From the NCBI GenBank assembly GCA_937921825.1, contig CAKZVK010000073.1, positions 52,238 to 116,237 of the forward strand: DNA of 64,000 nucleotides. Direction: 5' to 3'. This stretch comes from an uncultured Saprospiraceae bacterium. Lineage in GTDB: Bacteria > Bacteroidota > Bacteroidia > Chitinophagales > Saprospiraceae. Positions within the stretch are counted from its first letter, which is position 1. Every line of letters begins with the position of its first letter. Of this stretch, positions 44,769 to 53,744 are shown piece by piece. The notes under the pieces were generated by a model. The model worked only from the letters and a program-made list of their open reading frames with translations. It was not told where the DNA came from and made no database searches. Both the position numbers and the translations under genes were made by a program.

Positions 44769-46271
44769 CTAGAGTTGTTCTCTAAAGAAGAGTTCTAAGG
44801 CTGCTAAAGGATCGACTATCAACTGATTGTTCTTCCGAGTTGCTGATCTTTGGAGTAGGGCATATACTTCCTTAGTTTTTAGATCAGGCTTATATGCTTT
44901 CATGAGTCCTACTAAACCACTCACAAAAGGTGCAGCCATGGAGGTACCATTGAAGGCTTTATATTCATCATTAGGAAAAGTAGAGTAGATACTAGTGCCA
45001 GGAGCCGCTATGCCCATCTCTATTCCAGAGACATCATTGCCAAAATCTGCTTTGTGCATTAGTGTATCAAGAGCAGTCACAGTGATGACACCTTTCGTAT
45101 TGGCCGGAGAATAATTACGAGCATCTCTGCCTGAGTTTCCTGCTGCAACGATGACGATACTGCCTTTCGCATTTGCATACTTTACAGCCTCAGCATACGC
45201 CTTCTCTTTACTATCAGAACTGATACCCCCTAGAGATAAAGAGATTACAGAACAACCTTCATCAGCCGCTTTTATAATTCCTGAGATGATAGATTTTTGA
45301 GAACCCATGCCTAGATTACTAAGGACTTTGACACTGGTAACTTTGACTGGTGCTGCTCTTGGTATGAAAGAAGCAATACCAACTTTATTTCCAGTTACTG
45401 CCGCGGCTATACCTGCACAATGGGTACCATGCCCTTTGACATCAACGTCATATCTATTAGAAGTACTCACATAATTTTCTTTTAAGTCTTCATGCTGAGC
45501 ATCTACGCCAGTATCCAGAATAGCAATCTTACTGACTCCACCTTGGCTTTTTATCCTATGCTTCTCGGCAAGCTTATGAAATTTATCCAGCTTATACTGT
45601 TCAGCTGTCCACTGCTTATCCACATACGGATCATTAAAACTCTTAGAGACCTTATTGGTTCTAAAGCTGTGGGTGATAGGCATCTCTAGAATCACGGGGT
45701 CATTCAACTCTACGTGCAGGATACCAGCCTGATCAGATACCCTTTCTAAAAAATCTCTGGATAAATCTGTAGGTATTGATACCAGAACATATTCATCTAG
45801 TTGGAAACTTAAATCTTCTGGACTGAAGAGTGGATAATTAATCGTGAGATTCTCAGTATTACTCTCAGCAGCTATCCACTTCTTCAGAGCTTCCTTACTC
45901 ACAAACTCTATAAAGTACTCTGCATGTTCAGTCTGATTGATCACACTATTATCATTAGCCGACTTTTCAAATTGAAGATGCCAGCCAAAGAATCCAGCGA
46001 TACCCAGCATCAGAACGAGTATCCTAAGTGGTCTATGCTTTGTAAGAGTAACTGCAAAAGAGATTGCACCTATAGCCATCAGATCCACAGCACTATGCAA
46101 CAAATTATCACCTGTCCCGAAAGCATAATTCCAATAGCACTCTAGTCCAATCAAGCCAAGGACCAAGTAATAGCCCCAGTTTACCTCTTTTATTACACAG
46201 TAGACCAATAGAAGTAAGTAGCTGATGAGCAGCAAAGTGTGGGGTAGCGCTATTGTAAAGGCAGGAATCAT
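44769..46271 (-). CDS. Membrane-anchored subtilisin-like (S8) serine protease
   Basis: A 500-residue protein of two parts. The first 100 residues form about four membrane helices (roughly 8-27, 33-50, 60-77, 83-98). A linker region (110-240) looks like an inhibitor I9-like or spacer domain. The C-terminal subtilase domain has all catalytic residues: Asp253 (ILDTGVDAQHEDL), His281 (GHGTHCAGIAAA), oxyanion Asn379 (AAGNSG) and Ser444 (NGTSMAAPFVSGL). There is no classical signal peptide and no T9SS tail, so the protease domain is tethered to the inner membrane, most likely on the periplasmic side given four helices after a short N-terminus. It is divergent from trxB. The substrate is unknown. 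Confidence 0.92.
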   Translation of the reverse strand: MIPAFTIALPHTLLLISYLLLLVYCVIKEVNWGYYLVLGLIGLECYWNYAFGTGDNLLHSAVDLMAIGAISFAVTLTKHRPLRILVLMLGIAGFFGWHLQFEKSANDNSVINQTEHAEYFIEFVSKEALKKWIAAESNTENLTINYPLFSPEDLSFQLDEYVLVSIPTDLSRDFLERVSDQAGILHVELNDPVILEMPITHSFRTNKVSKSFNDPYVDKQWTAEQYKLDKFHKLAEKHRIKSQGGVSKIAILDTGVDAQHEDLKENYVSTSNRYDVDVKGHGTHCAGIAAAVTGNKVGIASFIPRAAPVKVTSVKVLSNLGMGSQKSIISGIIKAADEGCSVISLSLGGISSDSKEKAYAEAVKYANAKGSIVIVAAGNSGRDARNYSPANTKGVITVTALDTLMHKADFGNDVSGIEMGIAAPGTSIYSTFPNDEYKAFNGTSMAAPFVSGLVGLMKAYKPDLKTKEVYALLQRSATRKNNQLIVDPLAALELFFREQL

Positions 46272-46347
46272 GTATTAAAATAAACTTTATTAACCCATAA
46301 TTAGTTTCATACGACGGTTAAGGGCCAAGACTTTAGTAAAGTAACCT

Positions 46348-46355
46348 TATTTTTG
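46348..46355 (+). promoter_or_regulatory. -7 promoter element of trxB
   Basis: TATTTTTG matches TAnnTTTG, 31 nt before the trxB ATG. No clear -33 element is found. Confidence 0.45.
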
Positions 46356-46386
46356 CACATCAATTTATATAAGATAAAAAACAAAT

Positions 46387-47325
46387 ATGTCTGAAGAGAT
46401 TAGAAACTGTACAATCATTGGATCTGGACCCGCGGGATATACTGCCGCTATCTATGCTGCAAGAGCAGGATTAAAACCTCTTTTATATACAGGGAAAGAA
46501 CCTGGAGGTCAGCTTATGATTACTACAGAAGTAGAAAACTATCCAGGCTATCCAGATGGACGTACAGGTCCAGAGATGATGGAAGACTTTAAGAAACAAG
46601 CAGAAAGATTCGACACAGAGATCGTAGGAGAAATGATCACAAAAGTTGACTTCTCAGGACCTGTTCATATATTGACCTCAGAGACAGGTACAGAAATAAA
46701 AACACATACGACGATCATCTCTACTGGAGCAAGTGCTAAATGGTTAGGCTTAGAATCAGAAAAGAGATTAATGAATGTAGGTGTATCTGCTTGTGCTGTA
46801 TGCGACGGCTTTTTCTTTAGAGGTCAAGATGTTGCAGTAGTGGGTGCAGGAGATACAGCTGCAGAAGAGGCGACCTATCTCGCTAAGCTCTGCCCTAATG
46901 TACATATGCTCGTCAGAAGAGACGAGATGAGAGCTTCTAAGATCATGCAGAAGAGAGTGCTCAATACCAGCAATATTACTGTGCACTGGAATACAGAAAC
47001 AGTAGAAGTACTAGGTAAGGAAGGTGTAGAAGGCGTAAAAGTCATCAACAATAAGACTCAAAAAGAGTCAGTAATAGACGTTACTGGATTTTTTGTTGCG
47101 ATTGGACACAAGCCGAATACTCAGATCTTTGATGGCTGGTTAGATATGGATGATGCAGGCTATCTAATTACTAAGCCAGATAGCACCAAAACTAAAGTTG
47201 ACGGCGTATTCGCTAGTGGAGATGCTCAGGATAATGTCTATCGACAGGCGGTGACAGCTGCTGGTACGGGTTGTATGGCAGCCTTAGATGCTGAAAGATA
47301 TCTTGCTGCAAAAGAAATAATATAA
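46387..47325 (+). CDS. trxB: Thioredoxin reductase
   Basis: NADPH-dependent flavoenzyme that reduces thioredoxin. FAD-binding GSGPAGYTAAIYAARAGLK lies at the N-terminus. The redox pair is in ACAVCDG (Cys136, Cys139), the NADPH-binding motif is VVGAGDTAAEEATYLA, and the C-terminal FAD contact is GVFASGDAQDNVYRQAVTAA. The 312 residues are the usual low-molecular-weight form. It lies 33 nt before the aldolase gene and probably shares its transcript. It could supply reducing power that, through other carriers, reaches exported thioredoxin-like proteins, but there is no direct evidence here. Confidence 0.97.
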   Translation: MSEEIRNCTIIGSGPAGYTAAIYAARAGLKPLLYTGKEPGGQLMITTEVENYPGYPDGRTGPEMMEDFKKQAERFDTEIVGEMITKVDFSGPVHILTSETGTEIKTHTTIISTGASAKWLGLESEKRLMNVGVSACAVCDGFFFRGQDVAVVGAGDTAAEEATYLAKLCPNVHMLVRRDEMRASKIMQKRVLNTSNITVHWNTETVEVLGKEGVEGVKVINNKTQKESVIDVTGFFVAIGHKPNTQIFDGWLDMDDAGYLITKPDSTKTKVDGVFASGDAQDNVYRQAVTAAGTGCMAALDAERYLAAKEII

Positions 47326-47358
47326 CTTAGCATCTCATTACAACACAAAACACAAGCT

Positions 47359-48429
47359 ATGTCTAAATTCAGAAAAGGTGTACTCCATGGAGATGAGGTA
47401 ACCGCTCTTCTAGATCATGCCAATGAAAACAACTACGCTATCCCAGCAGTCAATGTCGTAGGTACTAATACAGTCAATGCCTGTCTAGAAACAGCCAGAG
47501 ATGTCAATTCTCCTATTATCATACAGTTTTCGAATGGAGGTTCTACCTTCTTCGCTGGAAAAGGACTGAAGAATGAAGATCAAAAAGCTGCCATCTTAGG
47601 AGGGATCTCTGGTGCACAACATGTACACCAGATGGCTGAGGCATATGGGGTCTCTGTTGTCTTACATACTGACCACTGCGCTAAGAAACTATTGCCATGG
47701 ATAAGTGGTCTTCTAGATGCAAGTGAGAAACATTTCGACAAGCATGGACATCCTCTGTATTCCTCACACATGTTAGATCTGTCTGAGGAACCTATAGAAG
47801 AGAACTTGGATATCTGTGTAGAGTACATGAAGAGATTCCATGAAGTAGGTATCACTTTAGAGATGGAATTAGGTGTAACGGGAGGAGAAGAAGATGGTGT
47901 AGACAACACTGATGTGGACAGCTCCAAGCTCTATACTCAACCAGAAGAAGTAGCTTATGCTTACGAAAGACTCAATGCTATTAGTGATAGATTTACAGTT
48001 GCTGCAGCCTTTGGTAATGTGCATGGCGTATATAAGCCTGGTAATGTAGAACTCAGACCTATTATCCTTAAGAACTCTCAAGATTATGTCAAGCAAAAAT
48101 TTAATCTAAGCAGTGACCAACCGATAAAATTTGTCTTCCATGGAGGCTCTGGATCTTCTCAGGCAGAGATCAGAGAAGCGATAGATTATGGTGCTGTAAA
48201 AATGAATATAGACACTGATCTACAATGGGCCTTTTGGGAAGGAGTACGTGACTACTATGAACCAAGAGTAGGGTATATGCAAAACCAAATCGGAAATCCA
48301 GAAGGAGATGATAAGCCCAACAAGAAAAACTATGATCCTCGTAAATGGCTAAGGGAAGGAGAACTCACTTTTAAGAAGAGACTCACCAAGGCTTTTGAAG
48401 ATCTTAATTGTATGAATAAAGCAGTCTAA
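47359..48429 (+). CDS. fbaA: Class II fructose-bisphosphate aldolase
   Basis: Zinc-dependent cleavage of fructose 1,6-bisphosphate to dihydroxyacetone phosphate and glyceraldehyde 3-phosphate, in glycolysis and gluconeogenesis. At 356 residues it fits the FbaA type. Metal-binding histidines are in VVLHTDHCAKK and in AAFGNVHGVYKPG and VFHGGSGSS; the acidic ELGVTGGEEDGVDNT loop is typical. It is probably in an operon with trxB and ends at a strong terminator. Confidence 0.97.
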   Translation: MSKFRKGVLHGDEVTALLDHANENNYAIPAVNVVGTNTVNACLETARDVNSPIIIQFSNGGSTFFAGKGLKNEDQKAAILGGISGAQHVHQMAEAYGVSVVLHTDHCAKKLLPWISGLLDASEKHFDKHGHPLYSSHMLDLSEEPIEENLDICVEYMKRFHEVGITLEMELGVTGGEEDGVDNTDVDSSKLYTQPEEVAYAYERLNAISDRFTVAAAFGNVHGVYKPGNVELRPIILKNSQDYVKQKFNLSSDQPIKFVFHGGSGSSQAEIREAIDYGAVKMNIDTDLQWAFWEGVRDYYEPRVGYMQNQIGNPEGDDKPNKKNYDPRKWLREGELTFKKRLTKAFEDLNCMNKAV

Positions 48430-48430
48430 G

Positions 48431-48469
48431 AAAAAAGGCATCTCTCTCACTGAGGTGCCTTTTTTTTTG
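48431..48469. terminator. Terminator between the aldolase gene and dnaG
   Basis: A 14 bp stem (48431-48444 with about 48452-48465, one G-U pair) with a T-run, 2 nt after the aldolase stop. The A-run on its left side lets it serve the convergent dnaG as well. Confidence 0.88.
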
Positions 48470-48503
48470 TCAGTCTCTGTCTACTTTATGTAGAGATTAA
48501 GCT

Positions 48504-50549
48504 TTACAAGATCACATTCCCCAACTTATCTGATACTTCCTTCAGTTGCTCTTGCACTTTCATAAAAGCAAGAATAAGAAGTTCCTTCTTAGACTCATCG
48601 CTTTCTTGGGCAATACGTTTTTTGATATCCTCTTTGATTAAGGTTGTTTTCTTTTGCTTGAACCTTAAGACCGACTGCATACTATCATCGGTAAAGTTCT
48701 GATCTGGCATCTTTTGATTAAGATAGACACCGATATTATTCCAACTAGCAAATTCATAGGGTGAAGACATTGAATCAACGGTAAATTTTGCGATGACCTC
48801 ATCAGAGTGATTGACAAAATAATTAGTCAAGGTCCCTTGCTCCTGTTCTGACTCTACATATTTAAAGGCGTCTTCTATAATTCTCTGGTAGAGTGCATTA
48901 TCAAAATACTGAAATAAGGCATTAGTATTCACAAAGACAAACTCCGCTACAGACATCTGTTCCTCTTCGATATCTAGCATTTCATCGCCAGAAAGTATAA
49001 CTATTCTAGCGAGATCTTTCTCCTGATACTCGTGTTTTATCTTTTTGTAAGTCGGCTGCTCATGGCTTATTTGTTCTTCCGGATAATGATCCAGCTCATG
49101 ATAGTTTGTTGGCATTTCAGCCTCGCCTGAAAAGGGATATGGCTCATTAGGAAAAGGGACATCAGAAGGAGGTGGTGCCCCAGGTGCACTATTATCAGCC
49201 CTTTGTTTCTGTCGCTCTAACCTTACCTTCTCTAAGTCCTTCTGTTTTATCTCCTTTCGGATCTGCTTATTGACCTCTTTGACAAGGATCGCTTCATCGA
49301 TCTGTAGTCGTTCGCTACAGCGTTGTACATAGAGAGATCTCTTTATCGGGTCTCTGAGTTTAGCGACACTACCTATGATATCCTTGATCAGTTTGGATTT
49401 CTGAATAGGATCATCAGCAGCTTCGCTCAGCAACAAATCCATTTTGAAGAAAATGAAGTCCTTAGCAGAACTCTTGATATATTCTTCAAATCTTGCATTA
49501 CCTACGGACTGAATATAAGAATCTGGATCTTCACCTTCTGGCAGAGAAACAATAGAGACATTCATTCCATTTTCTAGAACTATATCAAGACCTCTTAGCG
49601 CCGCTTTGACTCCTGCGGCATCTCCATCAAAGAGAAAGGTAATATTGTCAGTATATCTTTTTATCAATCGTACTTGCTCCTGTGTCAGAGAGGTCCCTGA
49701 AGAGGCCGCTACATTTTCGACACCATTCTGTACGAGACTGATAACATCTGTATAGCCTTCTACTATCAAACAAAAGTCTTTCTTTCTGATGCTATTCTTG
49801 GCCAGATGCATGCCATAGAGGACCTTCCGCTTATTGTAGATCGGTGTCTCGGGCGAATTGATATACTTGGGCTGAGACTTATCTGTACTTAGTGTCCTTC
49901 CTGCAAAGCCTATGACCTTGCCCGCTATACTATGTATAGGAAACATGACACGACTTCTGAAAAAGTCATAGCCTTTCTTAGAGGTCAGACCGAGTTCCTC
50001 CAGATACTCTGGCTTGAATTGTTTCTTAATTGCTTTTTCGGTCAGTGCCTTGGATTCTGATAAGGCATAACCTAATTGGAACTTCTCTATGGTAGCATCT
50101 ATATAGCCACGTTCCTTAAAGTAGCTCAGTCCTATCAATTTGCCATCTTGAGTATTTCTTAGGTTGTTCTGATAGTACTCAAGAGCGAAATCATTTATGA
50201 TGAAGTAACTTTCTTCTAGTTTACGCTGCTCTGCATATTTCTCACTGTCTTCTTTGGAATCTTCTTCTAAAGTGAGGTTATATCTACCTGCCAGTAGTCT
50301 TATAGCTTCTGGAAAGGATACAGAATTATGCTCCATGAGAAATTGTACAGGACCACCACCTTTTCCACAGCCAAAACACTTGAAGATATTCTTGCTCGGA
50401 GAGACAGTGAAAGAAGGTGTCTTTTCATCATGAAAAGGGCATAAACCCAACATATTCACACCACGTCTTTTGAGCGAGACATAGTCTTCTATGATATCCT
50501 GAACCTGAGCCAGACCTAATACTTCTTGTATGCTTTTCTGTGAGATCAA
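48504..50549 (-). CDS. dnaG: DNA primase
   Basis: Makes the RNA primers for replication. The N-terminal zinc-binding domain has CPFHDEKTPSF and FKCFGCGKGG (Cys37, His40, Cys58, Cys61). The TOPRIM catalytic core contains LIVEGYTDVISL and FLFDGDAAGVKAALRG. A Pro/Glu-rich linker (around 450-490) precedes a C-terminal helical domain that would bind the DnaB helicase. The 681 residues are slightly longer than in E. coli because of the linker. It is divergent from lysA with about 58 nt between; a TAnnTTTG match lies 35 nt upstream on the minus strand. Confidence 0.97.
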   Translation of the reverse strand: MISQKSIQEVLGLAQVQDIIEDYVSLKRRGVNMLGLCPFHDEKTPSFTVSPSKNIFKCFGCGKGGGPVQFLMEHNSVSFPEAIRLLAGRYNLTLEEDSKEDSEKYAEQRKLEESYFIINDFALEYYQNNLRNTQDGKLIGLSYFKERGYIDATIEKFQLGYALSESKALTEKAIKKQFKPEYLEELGLTSKKGYDFFRSRVMFPIHSIAGKVIGFAGRTLSTDKSQPKYINSPETPIYNKRKVLYGMHLAKNSIRKKDFCLIVEGYTDVISLVQNGVENVAASSGTSLTQEQVRLIKRYTDNITFLFDGDAAGVKAALRGLDIVLENGMNVSIVSLPEGEDPDSYIQSVGNARFEEYIKSSAKDFIFFKMDLLLSEAADDPIQKSKLIKDIIGSVAKLRDPIKRSLYVQRCSERLQIDEAILVKEVNKQIRKEIKQKDLEKVRLERQKQRADNSAPGAPPPSDVPFPNEPYPFSGEAEMPTNYHELDHYPEEQISHEQPTYKKIKHEYQEKDLARIVILSGDEMLDIEEEQMSVAEFVFVNTNALFQYFDNALYQRIIEDAFKYVESEQEQGTLTNYFVNHSDEVIAKFTVDSMSSPYEFASWNNIGVYLNQKMPDQNFTDDSMQSVLRFKQKKTTLIKEDIKKRIAQESDESKKELLILAFMKVQEQLKEVSDKLGNVIL

Positions 50550-50583
50550 CTACACTGTAAATTTTATAACTATTTTTAGCCTC

Positions 50584-50591
50584 CAAAATTA
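50584..50591 (-). promoter_or_regulatory. -7 promoter element of dnaG
   Basis: The minus strand reads TAATTTTG, matching TAnnTTTG, 34 nt upstream of the dnaG ATG. No matching -33 box is found. Confidence 0.4.
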
Positions 50592-50607
50592 ACCTAGCTG
50601 ATTAAAT

Positions 50608-51816
50608 ATGGAGATTCAAGGTATTAAAATTTTAGACTTAGTCCAGCAATATAAGGCCCCCTTATACATTTATGATGGACAACAGATCACAAATAATTAC
50701 AATCGCTTCGTACAAGCATTCGATGTACCTCAACTGAAGGTCAATTATGCTTGTAAAGCACTCAGTAACATTTCTATCCTTAAGCTATTCAAGCAGCTTG
50801 GAGCTGGCCTGGATTGCGTTTCTATTCAAGAAATTAAACTAGGGCTGGCTGCAGGATTCGACCCTGAGGATATCCTATTTACTCCTAACAATATCTCTGA
50901 GGAGGAATATGCTGATGCTGTATCTCTAGGAGTAGGCATTAATGTGGACAACCTTGAAATGTTAGAATACTTCGGTGCTACCTATCCCGATATACCTGTC
51001 TGTGTAAGAATAAACCCACATATGATGGCAGGCGGCAACCGTAAGATATCAGTAGGACATATTGGTTCCAAGTTTGGAATCTCTATACACCAACTTCCGC
51101 ATTTAGAAAGGATAGTTTCTAGCTTCAATATGAATATCAATGGCGTCCATGTACATACTGGTTCGGATATTCTAGATTCTGAGATATTTATCAAGGCCGC
51201 TAAGTTGATACTGGAAGTGGTGGATAGATTTGATACAGTTAAATTTGTAGATTTCGGGAGTGGCTTTAAAGTAGCTTACAAAGAGGGCGGACTAGCCACA
51301 GATATAGAAGAGTTTGGAAAAGAATTCAGTAGCACTTTTAATGCCTACTGTAAAGACAGAGGAAAAGACCTCATCCTGAAATTTGAGCCCGGCAAATACA
51401 TGGTAAGTAATGCAGGTTACTTCTGTGTCAAAGCAAATGTCGTCAAGCAAACACCTGCTACGACCTTTGTAGGAGTAGACTCTGGACAGAATCACCTGAT
51501 CCGACCGATGTTCTACGACGCTTATCATGAGATCAAAAATATTTCTAATCCTTCCGGAAAGAAGAAAATCTATTCTATAGTCGGCTACATCTGTGAGACG
51601 GATACGTTTGGTGCAGATAGACAACTCACTCAGGTCAGGAAAGATGACATACTCATATTCAAGAATGCAGGCGCTTACTGCTTTTCTATGTCCTCTAATT
51701 ACAACTCAAGATACAGGCCACCTGAAGTACTGATCCATGAGGGCAAAGCACATCTAATTAGAACTAGAGAGACACAAGAGGACATATTAAAGAATCAGAT
51801 AGAGATCGAATTCTGA
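50608..51816 (+). CDS. lysA: Diaminopimelate decarboxylase
   Basis: PLP enzyme that makes L-lysine from meso-diaminopimelate, the last step of lysine synthesis. The PLP lysine is in VNYACKALSN (Lys50). VHVHTGSD and VDFGSGF are typical of the alanine-racemase-like barrel. The C-terminal beta domain has the catalytic Cys in GYICETDTFG and the substrate/PLP tyrosine in NAGAYCFSMSSNYNSR. The length of 402 is normal for the family. It is monocistronic, with a clear terminator after it. The start ATG at 50608 directly follows the divergent dnaG promoter region. Confidence 0.96.
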   Translation: MEIQGIKILDLVQQYKAPLYIYDGQQITNNYNRFVQAFDVPQLKVNYACKALSNISILKLFKQLGAGLDCVSIQEIKLGLAAGFDPEDILFTPNNISEEEYADAVSLGVGINVDNLEMLEYFGATYPDIPVCVRINPHMMAGGNRKISVGHIGSKFGISIHQLPHLERIVSSFNMNINGVHVHTGSDILDSEIFIKAAKLILEVVDRFDTVKFVDFGSGFKVAYKEGGLATDIEEFGKEFSSTFNAYCKDRGKDLILKFEPGKYMVSNAGYFCVKANVVKQTPATTFVGVDSGQNHLIRPMFYDAYHEIKNISNPSGKKKIYSIVGYICETDTFGADRQLTQVRKDDILIFKNAGAYCFSMSSNYNSRYRPPEVLIHEGKAHLIRTRETQEDILKNQIEIEF

Positions 51817-51837
51817 GAATCAAAAAGTATAAAACAA

Positions 51838-51868
51838 AAAAAGCCTCTACAACTTGCAGAGGCTTTTT
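51838..51868. terminator. Bidirectional terminator between lysA and the DUF4252 gene
   Basis: An 11 bp perfect stem (51838-51848 with 51858-51868), 9 nt loop, A-run and T-run on either side; convergent genes flank it. Confidence 0.9.
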
Positions 51869-51887
51869 CTATTTCAATATTTCTTTT

Positions 51888-52409
51888 CTACTTTCCTTTT
51901 AGATTCTCGAGATGCTCGGATCCATTAAAGTTTAAGTTCTGAGCGAGCTTACCTAGTTTATCTAGATGTATCTTTCCAGCGAAACTCATTAAGACAAAAT
52001 CTTCGTCGCCACCTACTAGTAGGAGTAACTCATTAACGATATTCCCACCGTCAGAATCTTTTACTAAAAACTTTACATCAGAGTCGCCGTCTCGTATCGT
52101 CATGAGCTCTTCATAACTCGTCGTCTCTACTTTTGCAAGGAAGTCGGTGTAGAATTTTCTAGGCGTCTTTTCTGTAGTCAATATCTTCAGCCCTGTGAGA
52201 GACTTTACCATCTCTAGAGTTTCGGAATCCATCTCAGTTTCAGTATCCATGCTCGCAAACATCTCAAACATCTTAGGACTAATATTTATCTGAGTGAAGT
52301 CTTCATCTGCACGATGATCCTCAAAAAACTGATTTATAGCATCCAACTGTCCCCACATAGGACTGATAGAAATGATGCTGACTAAAATCAAGGTTATGAA
52401 ATTTTTCAT
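51888..52409 (-). CDS. DUF4252 secreted protein
   Basis: A 173-residue exported protein with a signal peptide (MKNFITLILVSIISISPMWG, then Q) and a DUF4252 domain. This Bacteroidota-specific family of unknown function is usually found beside ECF sigma/anti-sigma genes. The mature protein is acidic and contains a possible helix-strand repeat (LKILTTEKTPRKFYTDFLAK; then a strand-rich part with FVLMSFAGKIHLDKL). There is no lipobox. It is the third gene after sigma and anti-sigma on the minus strand, 19 nt downstream, so it is probably a target or a sensor of that system. Confidence 0.85.
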   Translation of the reverse strand: MKNFITLILVSIISISPMWGQLDAINQFFEDHRADEDFTQINISPKMFEMFASMDTETEMDSETLEMVKSLTGLKILTTEKTPRKFYTDFLAKVETTSYEELMTIRDGDSDVKFLVKDSDGGNIVNELLLLVGGDEDFVLMSFAGKIHLDKLGKLAQNLNFNGSEHLENLKGK

Positions 52410-52428
52410 TGTAGCTATTGTCTAAGGC

Positions 52429-53145
52429 TTAATTAAATTTAAAAATGTTTGTTTTTTCTAATTGCTTAAAGTGCTTCATTGGATTAGCACCTTTATCATA
52501 GTTATGTCCTAGATAGGCTAGTGCCTCCATCGTCATCGCTAATGCTTCTTCTTTCTCTGCTTCCGCCAGGACTTGAGTATTAGAATTGGAACCCTGAAAA
52601 TATCCAAAAGTGAACATCGCAAGCACAGCGAACGATGCAGCTATAGCCGCTACTTTAGGGAACATTCTTCGGACCTTTGGTTGCTCTACTTTGGGTTGCT
52701 CTACCTTGGGTTGCTCTAAATTTGGAACCTTATCTTCGGAACTGGACTCAAGAAAATCCATATTGAGTTCCTTGGTCATGATCTGTCCTTCTTGTTCCTT
52801 AAAGAAACCAAACAAGGGCACTAAATCGAGATGCTCAGGCTTTACCTTTTCAGAAGCAAAATATGCTTTCAGCTTTTCCTCTTCTCCTAGGTCAGTTTCT
52901 CCAGCTAGATACTTGTCTACAAGACGATCTATACCTACAGTGACCTCAGCCAAAAGGCTAGATCCTGTGTACGACTTTGATACATGCTGGGACTCTGAGG
53001 CATAAAACTGAAAGAGGGGCACATACTCCTTATGCTCCTCAGCAACTTCATTAGATAGAATGTAAGATCTCAATTGAGCTTCTTCTTCTAGAGAGCTCTG
53101 ACCTTCCCAGTACTTGGCTAATATATTATTGATATTATTAATCAC
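52429..53145 (-). CDS. Probable anti-sigma factor with duplicated N-terminal motif
   Basis: A 238-residue protein that overlaps the sigma gene by 8 nt, the usual arrangement for a sigma/anti-sigma pair. The cytoplasmic part holds two copies of one motif: ILAKYWEGQSSLEEEAQLRS (about residue 7) and LVDKYLAGETDLGEEEKLKA (about residue 74), each followed by a VPLFxFF segment. A triplicated VEQPK linker comes next, then one membrane helix (about 163-182) and a short periplasmic tail. The motif resembles the N-terminal sigma-binding part of Bacteroidota anti-sigma proteins. Two copies may mean two sigma-binding surfaces. It is called anti-sigma from context; no classic zinc motif (HxxxCxxC) is seen. 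Confidence 0.75.
   Translation of the reverse strand: MINNINNILAKYWEGQSSLEEEAQLRSYILSNEVAEEHKEYVPLFQFYASESQHVSKSYTGSSLLAEVTVGIDRLVDKYLAGETDLGEEEKLKAYFASEKVKPEHLDLVPLFGFFKEQEGQIMTKELNMDFLESSSEDKVPNLEQPKVEQPKVEQPKVRRMFPKVAAIAASFAVLAMFTFGYFQGSNSNTQVLAEAEKEEALAMTMEALAYLGHNYDKGANPMKHFKQLEKTNIFKFN
52681..52725. repeat. Three tandem 15 bp units inside the anti-sigma gene
   Basis: TTGCTCTACTTTGGG, TTGCTCTACCTTGGG and TTGCTCTAAATTTGG follow each other directly and encode the VEQPK linker repeats. Such in-frame repeats can change copy number by slippage without breaking the frame. Confidence 0.85.
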
Positions 53146-53635
53146 TTCTTCTAATCTGTTGTCTTAATTTAGTTCTGGCTCTATGTAAGTAGACTTTTAC
53201 TTTTTCTATTGAGTAACCCGTCATCTCACTTATCTCTTTATAAGTATAACCTTCTATATCTCTCAGCTGGATGACTGTACGGTGGTTTTCGGGTAAGCTA
53301 TTCACTACTTTCATAACATTATTCAGTTCTTGCTTAGCTACAAGGGTTCTCTCTGGATCTGCAGTTTTGGATTTTATATCAAAATGGTTATCGATATCCG
53401 AGGTTTCCATTTTTCGAGCTCTCAGCTTATCGATGCCCATGTTTCTAGCGATGGTCATACAATAAGCATCTGGATTATCGATTTCAGCAAGTTTCTCACG
53501 TTTATTCCAGACTTTTATAAAGGAGTCTTGGACTACATCATGAGCTTCTTCTTCATTTTTGACTACTCGGAGGGCTAATCTGAACATCTTATCCCTCATC
53601 CGCTCTACTAACTTGTTGAATTCTTCAACCTGCAT
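53138..53635 (-). CDS. ECF-type RNA polymerase sigma factor
   Basis: A 165-residue sigma-70 family factor. Region 2 (about 5-75) contains EEEAHDVVQDSFIKVW and AYCMTIARNMGIDKLRARK. Region 4 (about 105-160) contains LPENHRTVIQLRDIEGYTYK and the helix-turn-helix EISEMTGYSIEKVKVYLHRA. The absence of any extra domain and the overlap with the next gene mark it as the lead gene of a three-gene operon (sigma, anti-sigma, DUF4252). It is divergent from the LptF/LptG-type permease gene. The stimulus is unknown; the DUF4252 partner suggests an envelope signal. Confidence 0.94.
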   Translation of the reverse strand: MQVEEFNKLVERMRDKMFRLALRVVKNEEEAHDVVQDSFIKVWNKREKLAEIDNPDAYCMTIARNMGIDKLRARKMETSDIDNHFDIKSKTADPERTLVAKQELNNVMKVVNSLPENHRTVIQLRDIEGYTYKEISEMTGYSIEKVKVYLHRARTKLRQQIRRSD

Positions 53636-53744
53636 TACTTTCTAATTGACGATCTATACTTAGTATTGTTACACTAAAAGGAGATATTTTTACAATATGC
53701 ATCTAATATACCTCTACCTTTCGTTTCAACCGTTCTATAAGTAG

